A stretch of 7,426 nucleotides of DNA, taken from assembly GCA_003230535.1 (NCBI GenBank), contig QIEW01000376.1, positions 1 to 7,426 of the forward strand, in the 5' to 3' direction. Position 1 is the first letter of the stretch. Each line of letters starts with the position of its first letter. A model generated the notes under the pieces. The model was not told the DNA's origin and made no database searches. It saw only the letters and a program-made list of their open reading frames with translations. The position numbers were made by a program, and so were the translations under genes. This document shows, one piece after another, positions 1 to 6,228 of this stretch. The stretch is from a bacterium. GTDB lineage: Bacteria > SZUA-182 > SZUA-191.

Positions 1-322
1 ACGATTGACCGGTCACCGAGAAGGCGCGCTTTAAAAAATCTACCTGGACGCCCTGAATTTCATCAATACTGTTTTCTAAGGCTTCTTTTAGGTTGGCTTT
101 GGATTCTTTGAGGATCATTCCGAAAGTAAGGCTGGTTACCAGACAGCTCGAACCCAAAATCACCAGAAAATAAATAACGATTTTTGGATGAACCGGAAGG
201 AATTCCAGATATGCAATGTCAATGTATAAACCGGCAATGATGAAAGCTATTCCTATGAGGGCGGTGGAAATAGCGGCCCAGCGCTGTTCCCCATTGTTTC
301 TCTCTCTTAAGTATTTAGACAT
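1..322 (-). CDS. Two-helix membrane protein, N-terminus only (cut by left edge); possible sensor protein
   Basis: An uninterrupted frame of 107 codons runs from an ATG at 322 to the window edge, so the C-terminus is missing. The start is backed by a strong ribosome binding site (AAAGAGGAG, 334-326) three bases upstream. A short basic N-terminus (MSKYLRERNN) is followed by a hydrophobic helix at about residues 16-40, a short loop (EFLPVHPK), a second helix at about 47-71, and then a charged, coiled-coil-like stretch (LKESKANLKEALENSIDEIQ) leading to the edge. I do not recognise the family. Two helices followed by a helical linker is common at the front of histidine kinases, diguanylate cyclases and other signalling proteins. 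A PilS-like pilus sensor kinase would fit the position after pilB-pilC-pilT and the sigma-54 promoter upstream, but no catalytic domain is visible. It lies 310 bases beyond pilT and may form its own transcription unit. Confidence 0.8.
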   Translation of the reverse strand, partial: MSKYLRERNNGEQRWAAISTALIGIAFIIAGLYIDIAYLEFLPVHPKIVIYFLVILGSSCLVTSLTFGMILKESKANLKEALENSIDEIQGVQVDFLKRAFSVTGQS

Positions 323-335
323 GAACTCCTCTTTA

Positions 336-350
336 CCCGAATAATTCGGG
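336..350. promoter_or_regulatory. 15-base palindrome in the leader of the two-helix protein gene
   Basis: CCCGAAT-A-ATTCGGG is a perfect inverted repeat with a single central base. It lies immediately upstream of the ribosome binding site of the minus-strand gene starting at 322. It could be an operator for a dimeric repressor or a small leader hairpin (six base pairs, three-base loop) near the ribosome binding site. The sequence shows the symmetry only; the regulatory role is inferred. Confidence 0.4.
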
Positions 351-458
351 ACTTATAACACGCTCGGAGCTGGTCGCTTTCACAGCGGGAGTTTTCGGTA
401 ATTTGTATGAGCCATTTTGTTTTTTGACCGTCATTTTGTAACCATCTGTATTTTTGAT

Positions 459-483
459 CTTTCGGCTTGAGACAAGCCGAAAG
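459..483. repeat. Perfect hairpin repeat H3 (11-bp stem, AGA apex)
   Basis: CTTTCGGCTTG and CAAGCCGAAAG are exact reverse complements separated by AGA. Outside the stem, TTGA (454-457) and TCAA (486-489) can add four more pairs across a small bulge. No T-run follows on either strand, so this is not a standard intrinsic terminator. It resembles the hairpin at 511-536, with paired stem changes, and has the TGAG apex motif seen in the hairpins at 5157-5218. Confidence 0.75.
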
Positions 484-510
484 TGTCAAGGGAAACATGC
501 CCCTTTAGTG

Positions 511-536
511 GTTTCGACCTGGGGACAGGTCGAAAC
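511..536. repeat. Perfect hairpin repeat H4 (11-bp stem, GGGA loop)
   Basis: GTTTCGACCTG and CAGGTCGAAAC are exact reverse complements around GGGA. Compared with H3 (459-483), the shared TTTCG...CGAAA arms are kept, while two inner pairs change on both sides (G-C to A-T and T-A to C-G), so pairing is preserved. There is no T-run after it. It lies 27 bases from H3, forming a hairpin pair downstream of pilT. Confidence 0.75.
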
Positions 537-591
537 ATCAGGGCATTGGCGGTCGTTAAATAACATTATCAATGTTTACCGTGAAGTTATG

Positions 592-622
592 AATAATCCG
601 GGTTATAGTCTATAACATTATT
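592..622 (-). terminator. AT-rich hairpin just after pilT (possible 3' end structure)
   Basis: AATAAT (592-597) and GTTATA (602-607) pair with TATAAC (611-616) and ATTATT (617-622), giving 12 base pairs with a 4-base CCGG bulge and a 3-base loop. It begins about 10 bases after the pilT stop codon on the minus strand. The stem is weak (AT-rich) and no T-run follows, so it is more likely an mRNA 3' structure than a strong intrinsic terminator. Confidence 0.35.
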
Positions 623-632
623 ATCTCTTCCA

Positions 633-1769
633 TTATTTTTTGGCAAAGAACCCCTGCTTTCTGACGGGTGCCGTCCGCTTCATGGTTTTTAACATTTCCA
701 ATAATTCCACCCGTTCCGGTGTCCGGAACATCATTTCCTCATAGCGGATCTCACCTTGCCGATATAAGTCCAGCATAGATCGGTTCATGGTTTGCATAAT
801 TGTGCTGGATTGACTTGTTTGCATGAGGCTGTATATTTGGTGTGTTTTCCCTTCCCGAATTAAGTTTCGAATGGCTCCGGTTGGAAGCATGATCTCCATC
901 GCCAGCACTCGGCCGGGACCATTGGCTAGAGGCATCAACTGCTGGGAGAGCACCCCCTCTAACACCACTGCCAACTGGGCTCTTGTTGAGGCGTGTTTAT
1001 CCGTGCCAAAGGCATCGACAATCCGGCTGATGGATTCTACACAGGAACTGGTATGTAAGGTGGCTAAAGTAAGGTGTCCTGTTTCGGCAATAGTCAAAGC
1101 GGCTGAAATGGTTTCCACATCCCGCATTTCGCCGATAAGTACCACATCCGGGTCCTGCCGTAACACTGACCGGAGAGAGTTATGGAAAGAGAGGGTATCT
1201 ACATTAATTTCACGCTGAGTTATCATAGACTTATCATTGTTATGTAAATATTCTATAGGATCTTCAATGGTGACGATGTGCTTGGCAAATTTTTTATTGA
1301 TGTAATTGACCATGGCGGCCAAAGTAGTGGATTTGCCATAACCGGTCGGACCGGTGACTAATACCAACCCCCGGTGTTTCTCACATAATACCCTCAACAC
1401 CTGGGGCAATCCCAACTCTTTAAAAGAGGGTATTTTTACCGGAATAAGCCGTAAGGCCATCCCTACAGTGCCTCGCTGCATGTAGGCATTAGCTCGTATG
1501 CGGCCTACTTTCTCTACCCCGAAAGAAAAATCTATCTCTAAATTAGTTTCCAGTCGTGCACTCAACTTTTTACTTAACACGCTATAGATAAGCTCTTTAC
1601 ATTTTCCGGAGGTAATTTTGGGATGCTCTTTAAAGTGCAATAATTTTCCATCTATTCTATAGAGAGGCGGGCTGCCGGCGCTCAGATGGATATCGGAGGC
1701 GCGTTCTTCTACCATGCGGGTTACTAATTGCTCTATAGTTAAATCTTGGGGGTCCATGCTGCCCTTCAT
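633..1769 (-). CDS. pilT: PilT-type type IV pilus retraction ATPase
   Basis: A cytoplasmic hexameric ATPase of the secretion/pilus superfamily, expected to drive pilin disassembly and pilus retraction (family knowledge). The 378 residues are close to the usual PilT length. An N-terminal PAS-like domain carries the typical ASDIHLSAG stretch (24-32). The ATPase domain has Walker A GPTGYGKSTT (140-149), Asp box TIEDPIEY (167-174), Walker B DPDVVLIGEMRD (206-217) and His box GHLTLATLHT (231-240). The AIRNLIREGKTHQI segment (299-312) is the PilT signature and separates it from PilB/GspE. The usual Ser of Walker A is Tyr144. The ATG at 1769 has no ribosome binding site; Met5 (1757) has GAAGGG a few bases upstream and may be the true start, at no cost to the domain. 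It lies 66 bases after the pilC stop, presumably in the same operon. Confidence 0.95.
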   Translation of the reverse strand: MKGSMDPQDLTIEQLVTRMVEERASDIHLSAGSPPLYRIDGKLLHFKEHPKITSGKCKELIYSVLSKKLSARLETNLEIDFSFGVEKVGRIRANAYMQRGTVGMALRLIPVKIPSFKELGLPQVLRVLCEKHRGLVLVTGPTGYGKSTTLAAMVNYINKKFAKHIVTIEDPIEYLHNNDKSMITQREINVDTLSFHNSLRSVLRQDPDVVLIGEMRDVETISAALTIAETGHLTLATLHTSSCVESISRIVDAFGTDKHASTRAQLAVVLEGVLSQQLMPLANGPGRVLAMEIMLPTGAIRNLIREGKTHQIYSLMQTSQSSTIMQTMNRSMLDLYRQGEIRYEEMMFRTPERVELLEMLKTMKRTAPVRKQGFFAKK

Positions 1770-1835
1770 TGTTATATTGCCGGCAGAGCGGTTCTTAAAT
1801 AATGATACATCTCAGGTTTTGCAATCTCTAAGTCC

Positions 1836-3092
1836 CTATCTCATCCCTTTCTTGACCGCCTCACCCAGCCTGAAGATGGGCAGGAACACCGAAACAATGA
1901 TAGCGCCGATGATAGTACCTAAAAACAGGATCAGTATCGGTTCGATTAGGGAGGATAATGACTCTACCGAGGCCTCTACTTGTTCTTCGAAATAAACCGT
2001 CACCTTACTCAGCATGTCGGGGAGAGTTCCGGCTTCTTCTCCGCTGGAGACCATCCGTAAAACAATATCCGGGAAAATTTTTACTTTCTCCATCGCTTCA
2101 AAGATAGGTCTGCCTTCACGGATATCATCCATACAAGTATAAGCCGCTTTTTGAATTACCTTATTGCCGCAAGCTTTGCCGGCCAATTGGAATGCCTCCA
2201 GCAGGGATACCCCGCTCTGCATCAGGAGCGCCAAGGTGCTCAAGAAACGGGCCAGCACCGTCTTAAAAATTAACGGCCCAAATAGGGGCATTTTTATCAT
2301 CATGGCATCCCAGACATAACTTCCGCGTTCAGTTCGGAAAAATCGCCACAAGATAAACAAGACCCCGGCTAAACCAGCCGCCGCGATTATGAAGTAATTT
2401 CGCAGTACGTTACTTATGGCAATAAGTATCTGGGTGGGGAGAGGCAATTCCGCCCCCAGTTTCGTAAATGTCCTCTCAAAAGTGGGAACAATTTTGACGA
2501 TCAATATCATAATCGCTATCATAGCTATAACCAACACTGCCGCAGGATAAGTAAGAGCGCTTTTTACTTTGCGACGCAAACCCAAAGTCTTATCTAAATA
2601 TTTAGCAAGCTGAGTGAGGATGGTATCCATTTCGCCGGTTGCCTCGGCGGCTCTTACCAGATTTACATAAATTTCACTGAAGATCTTGGGGTGCTTGGCG
2701 AGCGCTTCGGAAAAGGCCTCCCCGCCTTCAATGTCTCTCTTTACCTCCTGGAGGACATATTGGAAGGTCTTGTTTTTGGTATCCTCGGATAAGCTGGTTA
2801 ACACGCGCAGCAGATGGAGGCCGGCTCCCACCATACTGGATAATTGGTTGGTAAATTGGAGGATCAGCGACAGTTTTACCGAACTTCCTTTGAGCATCCG
2901 CTTATTGGTCCTATCAAACCAATCCTTAAGCCCGCTGGCGACTGCTTCTACTTCTCCATAGCGGGTTATGCTGATTATAATCAACCCTTTTTGCTGGAGA
3001 CTGTCGGCCAGCGACTCTTGGGTCTCTTCTTCGACATCCCCCCGATGAAGCATCCCATCGGGGTCTATCACTTCATAATGATAGCGCGGCAT
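1836..3092 (-). CDS. pilC: PilC/GspF/MshG-type inner-membrane platform protein
   Basis: The polytopic platform protein on which the assembly ATPase acts to add pilins at the inner membrane (family knowledge). The 418 residues match the family length. The N-terminus MPRYHYEVIDPDG is typical of the family and fixes the start; a purine-rich GAGAGAG nine bases upstream is a fair ribosome binding site. Two homologous T2SF domains are visible, about residues 75-203 and 278-405, each with the characteristic segment (RAAEATGEMDTIL near 147-159, SSGEEAGTLPDML near 349-361). Membrane helices are at about 182-203, 231-250 and 383-405. It follows the PilB-type ATPase after 61 bases and precedes pilT, the usual order of an assembly module. 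Sequence alone does not cleanly separate PilC from GspF or MshG; the pilT neighbour favours a pilus. Confidence 0.94.
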   Translation of the reverse strand: MPRYHYEVIDPDGMLHRGDVEEETQESLADSLQQKGLIIISITRYGEVEAVASGLKDWFDRTNKRMLKGSSVKLSLILQFTNQLSSMVGAGLHLLRVLTSLSEDTKNKTFQYVLQEVKRDIEGGEAFSEALAKHPKIFSEIYVNLVRAAEATGEMDTILTQLAKYLDKTLGLRRKVKSALTYPAAVLVIAMIAIMILIVKIVPTFERTFTKLGAELPLPTQILIAISNVLRNYFIIAAAGLAGVLFILWRFFRTERGSYVWDAMMIKMPLFGPLIFKTVLARFLSTLALLMQSGVSLLEAFQLAGKACGNKVIQKAAYTCMDDIREGRPIFEAMEKVKIFPDIVLRMVSSGEEAGTLPDMLSKVTVYFEEQVEASVESLSSLIEPILILFLGTIIGAIIVSVFLPIFRLGEAVKKGMR

Positions 3093-3113
3093 ATTAATAA
3101 GCTCTCTCTATCG

Positions 3114-3134
3114 GAAGACCTCCGGAAGGTCTTC
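3114..3134 (-). promoter_or_regulatory. Intergenic hairpin between pilB and pilC
   Basis: GAAGACCT (3114-3121) and AGGTCTTC (3127-3134) form a perfect 8-bp stem with a 5-base loop, inside the 61-base spacer. On the mRNA strand a GGAGG sequence is part of the loop and stem. It lies more than 30 bases ahead of the pilC start, too far to be its ribosome binding site, and no T-run follows. It could stabilise a processed mRNA end or tune relative expression of the two genes; that is inference. Confidence 0.4.
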
Positions 3135-3153
3135 TCCTGGTTAGATTACCTTT

Positions 3154-4914
3154 CTATTTTTCTTCTACACAAACAGCCAGTACCTCATCTATCGTGGTTA
3201 TCCCATCAATAACCTTTTCAAATCCATATTGCTTTAAGGTTACCATCCCTTGCTCAATGGCTTTATCACGAATCTGGTCTATGGGAACATCAGCCATCAT
3301 CATCTCTCTTATCTCCGGACTCATCTCAAACATTTCCATCACGGCCAACCTGCCTTTAAATCCTGTCTGACGGCACTTGGAGCAACCTCTGGCCTTGTAA
3401 AGAATTAACGGTTGATCTTCGGGGACCCCTAACATTTTCTTTTCACTTTTGTCCGCCTCAAAAGACTCTTTACAGTTTATACAAATCCGTTTTGTTAAGC
3501 GCTGAGCAATCGCCAGGTTTACCGAAGAAGCCACTAAAAACTTTTCAAGACCGATATTTACTAATCGGATAATCGCCCCGGGCGCATCATTGGTATGAAG
3601 GGTGGAAAGAACCAGATGTCCGGTAAGGGATGATTTCACCGCAATTTGGGCGGTTTCTTGGTCCCGAATTTCGCCAATCATAATTATGTCCGGGTCTTGC
3701 CGTAAAATGGTCCGTAAAGCATCGGCAAAATCGAAACCGAGCTCTGATCTGACCTGGACCTGCTGAATGCCCGGCAGCCGATACTCTACCGGGTCCTCTA
3801 CAGTAATAATGTTTTTGTAAGGAGAGTTGATCTGATTTAATACGGTATACAGTGTGGTAGATTTACCTGAACCCGTAGGTCCGGTGACGAGAATCATACC
3901 ATGGGGCCGGAACATATATTTCTTGAACAGGCTTACCATATAAGCAGACATCCCCAAACCATCCAGCGTCTTACCGGAAACAGCGTCCTTTTCCAGCAGC
4001 CGCAACACAATCTTCTCGCCGTAAATAATGGGCAGCGATGAAACCCTGAAATCTATTTGTTTATCATCTTTATAGACGGTAAAAGAGCCGTCTTGAGGCA
4101 CTCTTTTGATGGCGATATCCATTCCGGATAAGATCTTAGTCCGGGAGATAATCGCGGCTTTATGTTTTTGGGGGACCTTAATCAGTTCGAACAAGGAGCC
4201 GTCAATACGGTAGCGAACCTTTAGTCCGTGCTCTAAGGGTTCGATATGAATATCAGAAGCTTTATCGGTTATCGCTTGGCCCAACACATAGTTCACTAAC
4301 TTTATTACCGGCGGATCATCAGGGTTTACTTTAAGTTGGCTGTCATCCTCGTCTAAGTCCCCAAACTTTTCGTCAACGTCCAATTGAATATCCGCAATGT
4401 CGCCCAAGACATCTTCTTTAATGTCCTTTTCCGTCTCTTCTTCCTTTTTGTCATTTGTATAATACTTTTCAATGTAGGATAAGATATCTTTTTTAGACCC
4501 AAGATAGGGCTTGATTTCAGTCTTAGTTATTCGTTGGAGGTCATCCAGGGCCACCAAATCAAAAGGATCTGTCATGGCCACACAAAGCTGACCATTGTTC
4601 TGGGCAATAGGAAATAAATTATATTTGCGGCACAAAAATTCAGGTATATTTTTCAAGAGCTTTGGCAGGATTTCATTTTGTTGCTCTTTGGTGAATAGAG
4701 GGATGTTCCACACCTGACCTTCGGTTTTTAATATCTCCTCTTCCTTTACCCAGTGCAGGCGGAGCAGAATAGACTCCAGGCTTTCATCTCTGCGGTTCTG
4801 GATTTCCTTAGCCAATTCTATTTGTAATGGAGATACTAACTTTCCCCCCACCAATAGTTGGGCTATCCTCCCAGAATTGCCTCTGTGGCTAAATTTGTTC
4901 TCCATATTCAACAT
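3154..4914 (-). CDS. pilB: PilB/GspE/MshE-type filament assembly ATPase
   Basis: A cytoplasmic hexameric ATPase that powers pilin assembly with the PilC-type platform protein (family knowledge). The 586 residues match full-length PilB/GspE. The N-terminal part (about 14-75, GRIAQLLVGGKLVSPLQIEL onward) has the layout of an MshEN/GspE-N domain. An acidic linker at about 155-195 leads to the second N-domain (SDIHIEP at 220-226). The ATPase core has Walker A GPTGSGKST (345-353), Asp box TVEDPVEY (371-378), Walker B DPDIIMIGEIRD (407-418) and His box GHLVLSTLHTND (432-443). Four cysteines in two CxxC pairs (478/481 and 511/514) form the family's zinc-binding motif. Start: an AGGG lies only one base before the ATG at 4914 but ten bases before Met4 (4905), so Met4 may be used. 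A 513-base gap lies upstream, so it may also have its own promoter. Confidence 0.95.
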   Translation of the reverse strand: MLNMENKFSHRGNSGRIAQLLVGGKLVSPLQIELAKEIQNRRDESLESILLRLHWVKEEEILKTEGQVWNIPLFTKEQQNEILPKLLKNIPEFLCRKYNLFPIAQNNGQLCVAMTDPFDLVALDDLQRITKTEIKPYLGSKKDILSYIEKYYTNDKKEEETEKDIKEDVLGDIADIQLDVDEKFGDLDEDDSQLKVNPDDPPVIKLVNYVLGQAITDKASDIHIEPLEHGLKVRYRIDGSLFELIKVPQKHKAAIISRTKILSGMDIAIKRVPQDGSFTVYKDDKQIDFRVSSLPIIYGEKIVLRLLEKDAVSGKTLDGLGMSAYMVSLFKKYMFRPHGMILVTGPTGSGKSTTLYTVLNQINSPYKNIITVEDPVEYRLPGIQQVQVRSELGFDFADALRTILRQDPDIIMIGEIRDQETAQIAVKSSLTGHLVLSTLHTNDAPGAIIRLVNIGLEKFLVASSVNLAIAQRLTKRICINCKESFEADKSEKKMLGVPEDQPLILYKARGCSKCRQTGFKGRLAVMEMFEMSPEIREMMMADVPIDQIRDKAIEQGMVTLKQYGFEKVIDGITTIDEVLAVCVEEK

Positions 4915-5156
4915 GCCCTAAATCTAAGTAAGTAAAGTAGACATCCCTTCAGCTTCTCAAAACAGACAGTTACGCTCTAAGGGGCTTGAAAATATCCAAT
5001 ATACCGTTTGAGGATGAAAAGTAATGTTTTTTCTGTCAGGTCTGGACGAGTGGCAGATTTCCTGAACCTGCCGCCACCTAAAAAGCCCGCACCAGCGATG
5101 CGCTAAGTTCATGAACTCGTAAAAAGGCTGAAAACACACATTCTTGTCATTCCCGT

Positions 5157-5182
5157 GGTGTCAGATTCTCAAATCTGACACC
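5157..5182. repeat. Perfect hairpin repeat H1 (11-bp stem, CTCA/TGAG loop)
   Basis: GGTGTCAGATT and AATCTGACACC are exact reverse complements around CTCA (TGAG on the minus strand). No T-run follows on either strand, which argues against an intrinsic terminator. It is 12 bases from hairpin H2 and shares the GTCAG arm and the TGAG apex with it. Confidence 0.8.
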
Positions 5183-5194
5183 TCCTAAAACCGC

Positions 5195-5218
5195 CAGTCA
5201 GGTCTGAGGACCTGACTG
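5195..5218. repeat. Perfect hairpin repeat H2 (10-bp stem, TGAG loop)
   Basis: CAGTCAGGTC and GACCTGACTG are exact reverse complements around TGAG. Relative to H1 the inner stem differs at two pairs (A-T to G-C and T-A to C-G) with pairing kept. On the minus strand it is followed by GCGGTTTT, so weak termination after the TPR gene is possible, but the close pairing with H1 suggests a repeat unit. Confidence 0.8.
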
Positions 5219-5300
5219 CACAAAACCGGATGAACCAAAAAAACCACAAACGGTACTTTGAAATGTTCCAAGTCCCTTAGCTGAAAGCGCCAATATCGGA

Positions 5301-5374
5301 TGTCATTTCCTGGGAAATCAGGAATCCAGTTCCTAGACTTATTCCCCTAAATTCTCTCTTCGGCGGAAATGACA
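5301..5374. repeat. 74-base element with 10-base terminal inverted repeats (possible small non-coding repeat)
   Basis: TGTCATTTCC at 5301-5310 is exactly inverted as GGAAATGACA at 5365-5374. The interior holds a smaller imperfect dyad (CCTGGGAAATCAGG, 5309-5322) and no coding potential. TGTCATTCC-type ends are familiar from short dispersed bacterial repeats. A similar TGTCATTCC at 5145-5153 could be an outer end, making a composite of about 230 bases that includes hairpins H1 and H2. No target duplication is evident and there is no transposase here. Confidence 0.5.
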
Positions 5375-5427
5375 GCGTGCAGCCTGGATTAGACCCTCAA
5401 TTGCTTAATGGCCGCAACCTGGATTAA

Positions 5428-6228
5428 TTAATATTCGATATGGTCTCTTACTTTTTCAATTAATTTTTTATTTTCCCCCTGATATAATTCCATAAATCTC
5501 AGATAATGAGTAAGAGCCTGGCTGGTAAGACCCAGTTTTTCAAGTACTACCGCCAGATTATAGTGCACCTCGGCATAATGGGGGCTAAGCCTTATGGCAA
5601 GTTTTAGTTGCCGGCGGCTTTTTTTCAATTTCCCCTGGGCATAATAGACTGTCCCTAAGTTATTGTAGCCGACAGCTTCGTCCGGCTGTAACCTTAAGCC
5701 GCTCCAATAAGCTACCTGAGCTTTCTTATATTGCTTAACTTTAAAAAACTTGGCCCCGTCGGAAAAATAATTCTCCACCAATAGTTCTTCTCCCTCGGAG
5801 GGGGAGCCTTGGTTTTGTTGAGCCAAGTTTGTCTTTGAAGATGGATGCTTGGAGGAAGGTGTTTTAGGAGGGGCTGCCTGAGCTAGGTTAGTCCCTGAGG
5901 ATGGATGCTTGGAGGAAGGTGTTTTAGGATATGTTTCTGTCCGGTCAGATTTCACCTTGAAGGAATTAACGGCCGTTTTAAGTGAGTTACGCTTAATGTT
6001 GTTGGTTTTCGGGTAGAAAAACTTTCTAAAAGAATATACCCCTGCGGCGGAGGTTGTCACTATGAATAAAATTCCGCCAATCAGGAATCCTCTCCTGAAT
6101 AGATTCCGCTGTTCTGCCTTCTGGCGTTTTATTTCCCCTTCAATCGGGAAAGATTCCTCTTCCCGAAGCTGAGGTTCCTCAACTTTTTCCTGCTCCAGTT
6201 TCTTTAGTTTTTCATATAAGCGACTCAT
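5428..6228 (-). CDS. Membrane-anchored TPR protein, MshN/GspB-like architecture
   Basis: A 266-residue bitopic protein, probably a periplasmic scaffold for the filament assembly machine (inferred from architecture and neighbours). The N-terminus MSRLYEKLKKLEQEK resembles the short cytoplasmic motif of MshN and GspB-type proteins, followed by a charged helix. One transmembrane helix lies at about 47-66 with basic residues on its cytoplasmic side. A Pro/Ser/Thr/Lys-rich linker (about 95-145) holds a tandem 20-residue repeat, PKTPSSKHPSS(G/K)TNLAQ at 101-117 and 121-137. Three consecutive 34-residue TPRs occupy about 153-254. AAGG seven bases upstream supports the ATG at 6228. It is the first gene after the sigma-54 promoter, placed between a GspA/MshM-like gene and the assembly ATPase, exactly where mshN lies in MSHA loci. 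Outside the motif and TPRs it is not recognisable, so orthology to MshN is a suggestion. Confidence 0.88.
   Translation of the reverse strand: MSRLYEKLKKLEQEKVEEPQLREEESFPIEGEIKRQKAEQRNLFRRGFLIGGILFIVTTSAAGVYSFRKFFYPKTNNIKRNSLKTAVNSFKVKSDRTETYPKTPSSKHPSSGTNLAQAAPPKTPSSKHPSSKTNLAQQNQGSPSEGEELLVENYFSDGAKFFKVKQYKKAQVAYWSGLRLQPDEAVGYNNLGTVYYAQGKLKKSRRQLKLAIRLSPHYAEVHYNLAVVLEKLGLTSQALTHYLRFMELYQGENKKLIEKVRDHIEY
5840..5929. repeat. Tandem duplication inside the TPR gene linker
   Basis: A 30-base sequence at 5840-5869 is repeated exactly at 5900-5929, 60 bases apart, within a wider diverged 60-base unit. Since 60 bases is 20 codons, the frame is kept and the protein gains a second PKTPSSKHPSS block. 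The near-identity at DNA level indicates a fairly recent duplication in a disordered linker. Confidence 0.85.

Larger units (their letters stand above)
323..632. other. 310-base intergenic region with palindromes, no gene seen
   Basis: This stretch separates the pilT stop from the next minus-strand start. It holds an AT-rich hairpin just after pilT (592-622), two perfect 11-bp hairpins (511-536 and 459-483), a 15-base palindrome (336-350) and the ribosome binding site of the next gene (326-334). The 10-mer ATAACATTAT occurs twice (560-569 and 612-621). No convincing sigma-70 or sigma-54 promoter was found. A short minus-strand frame here has no ribosome binding site and runs over the palindromes, so it is not called. 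Confidence 0.7.
4915..5427. other. 513-base intergenic region rich in palindromic repeats, no convincing gene
   Basis: This gap interrupts an otherwise compact gene series between the TPR protein and the pilB-type ATPase. It contains two perfect hairpins (5157-5182, 5195-5218), a 74-base element with 10-base inverted ends (5301-5374), a single TGTCATTCC end-like sequence at 5145-5153, and an imperfect direct repeat GCARCCTGGATTA (5379-5391 and 5414-5426). A 60-codon minus-strand frame at 4957-5139 has unconvincing composition and no good ribosome binding site; I do not call it a gene. No clear promoter for the ATPase gene was found. The whole has the look of dispersed repeat sequence inserted into an operon. 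Confidence 0.65.

Noticed and set aside
484-489. TTGACA on the minus strand as a -35 box for the two-helix protein gene
   Set aside because: No acceptable -10 box lies 16-18 bases downstream, and the spacer would be hairpin H3.
307-498. A 63-codon minus-strand open frame before the two-helix protein gene
   Set aside because: It overlaps the well-supported start at 322 in another frame, crosses palindrome 459-483, has no ribosome binding site and no recognisable protein features.
551-560. GGTCGTTAAA shared with 6352-6361 near the predicted sigma-54 start
   Set aside because: Shared 10-mers are expected by chance in a window this size, and no -24/-12 element accompanies the copy at 551.
823-1218. 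A 131-codon plus-strand open frame opposite pilT
   Set aside because: It is antisense to conserved PilT motifs; its length follows from codon bias of the true gene on the other strand.
1714-1995. A 93-codon plus-strand open frame opposite the pilT start and the pilC end
   Set aside because: Antisense to conserved regions, with no domain or ribosome binding site support.
2686-3212. Two plus-strand open frames (2686-2961 and 2844-3212) opposite pilC
   Set aside because: Both are antisense to the conserved N-terminal half of PilC; the second runs across the intergenic hairpin. No sign of real protein.
4957-5139. A 60-codon minus-strand open frame in the gap upstream of the pilB-type gene
   Set aside because: Composition is odd (rich in Cys, Trp, Phe and His), with no ribosome binding site or domain. 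It may be dispersed repeat or decayed sequence; I cannot tell which without a genome search.
5195-5218. Intrinsic terminator for the TPR gene
   Set aside because: Only TTTT follows, after GCGG, more than 200 bases past the stop, and the hairpin is one of a repeat pair; a repeat explains it better, though weak termination is not excluded.
5145-5374. Possible CRISPR-like or tandem repeat array
   Set aside because: The palindromes are few, not evenly spaced, and differ in sequence; there are no uniform spacers and no cas genes.
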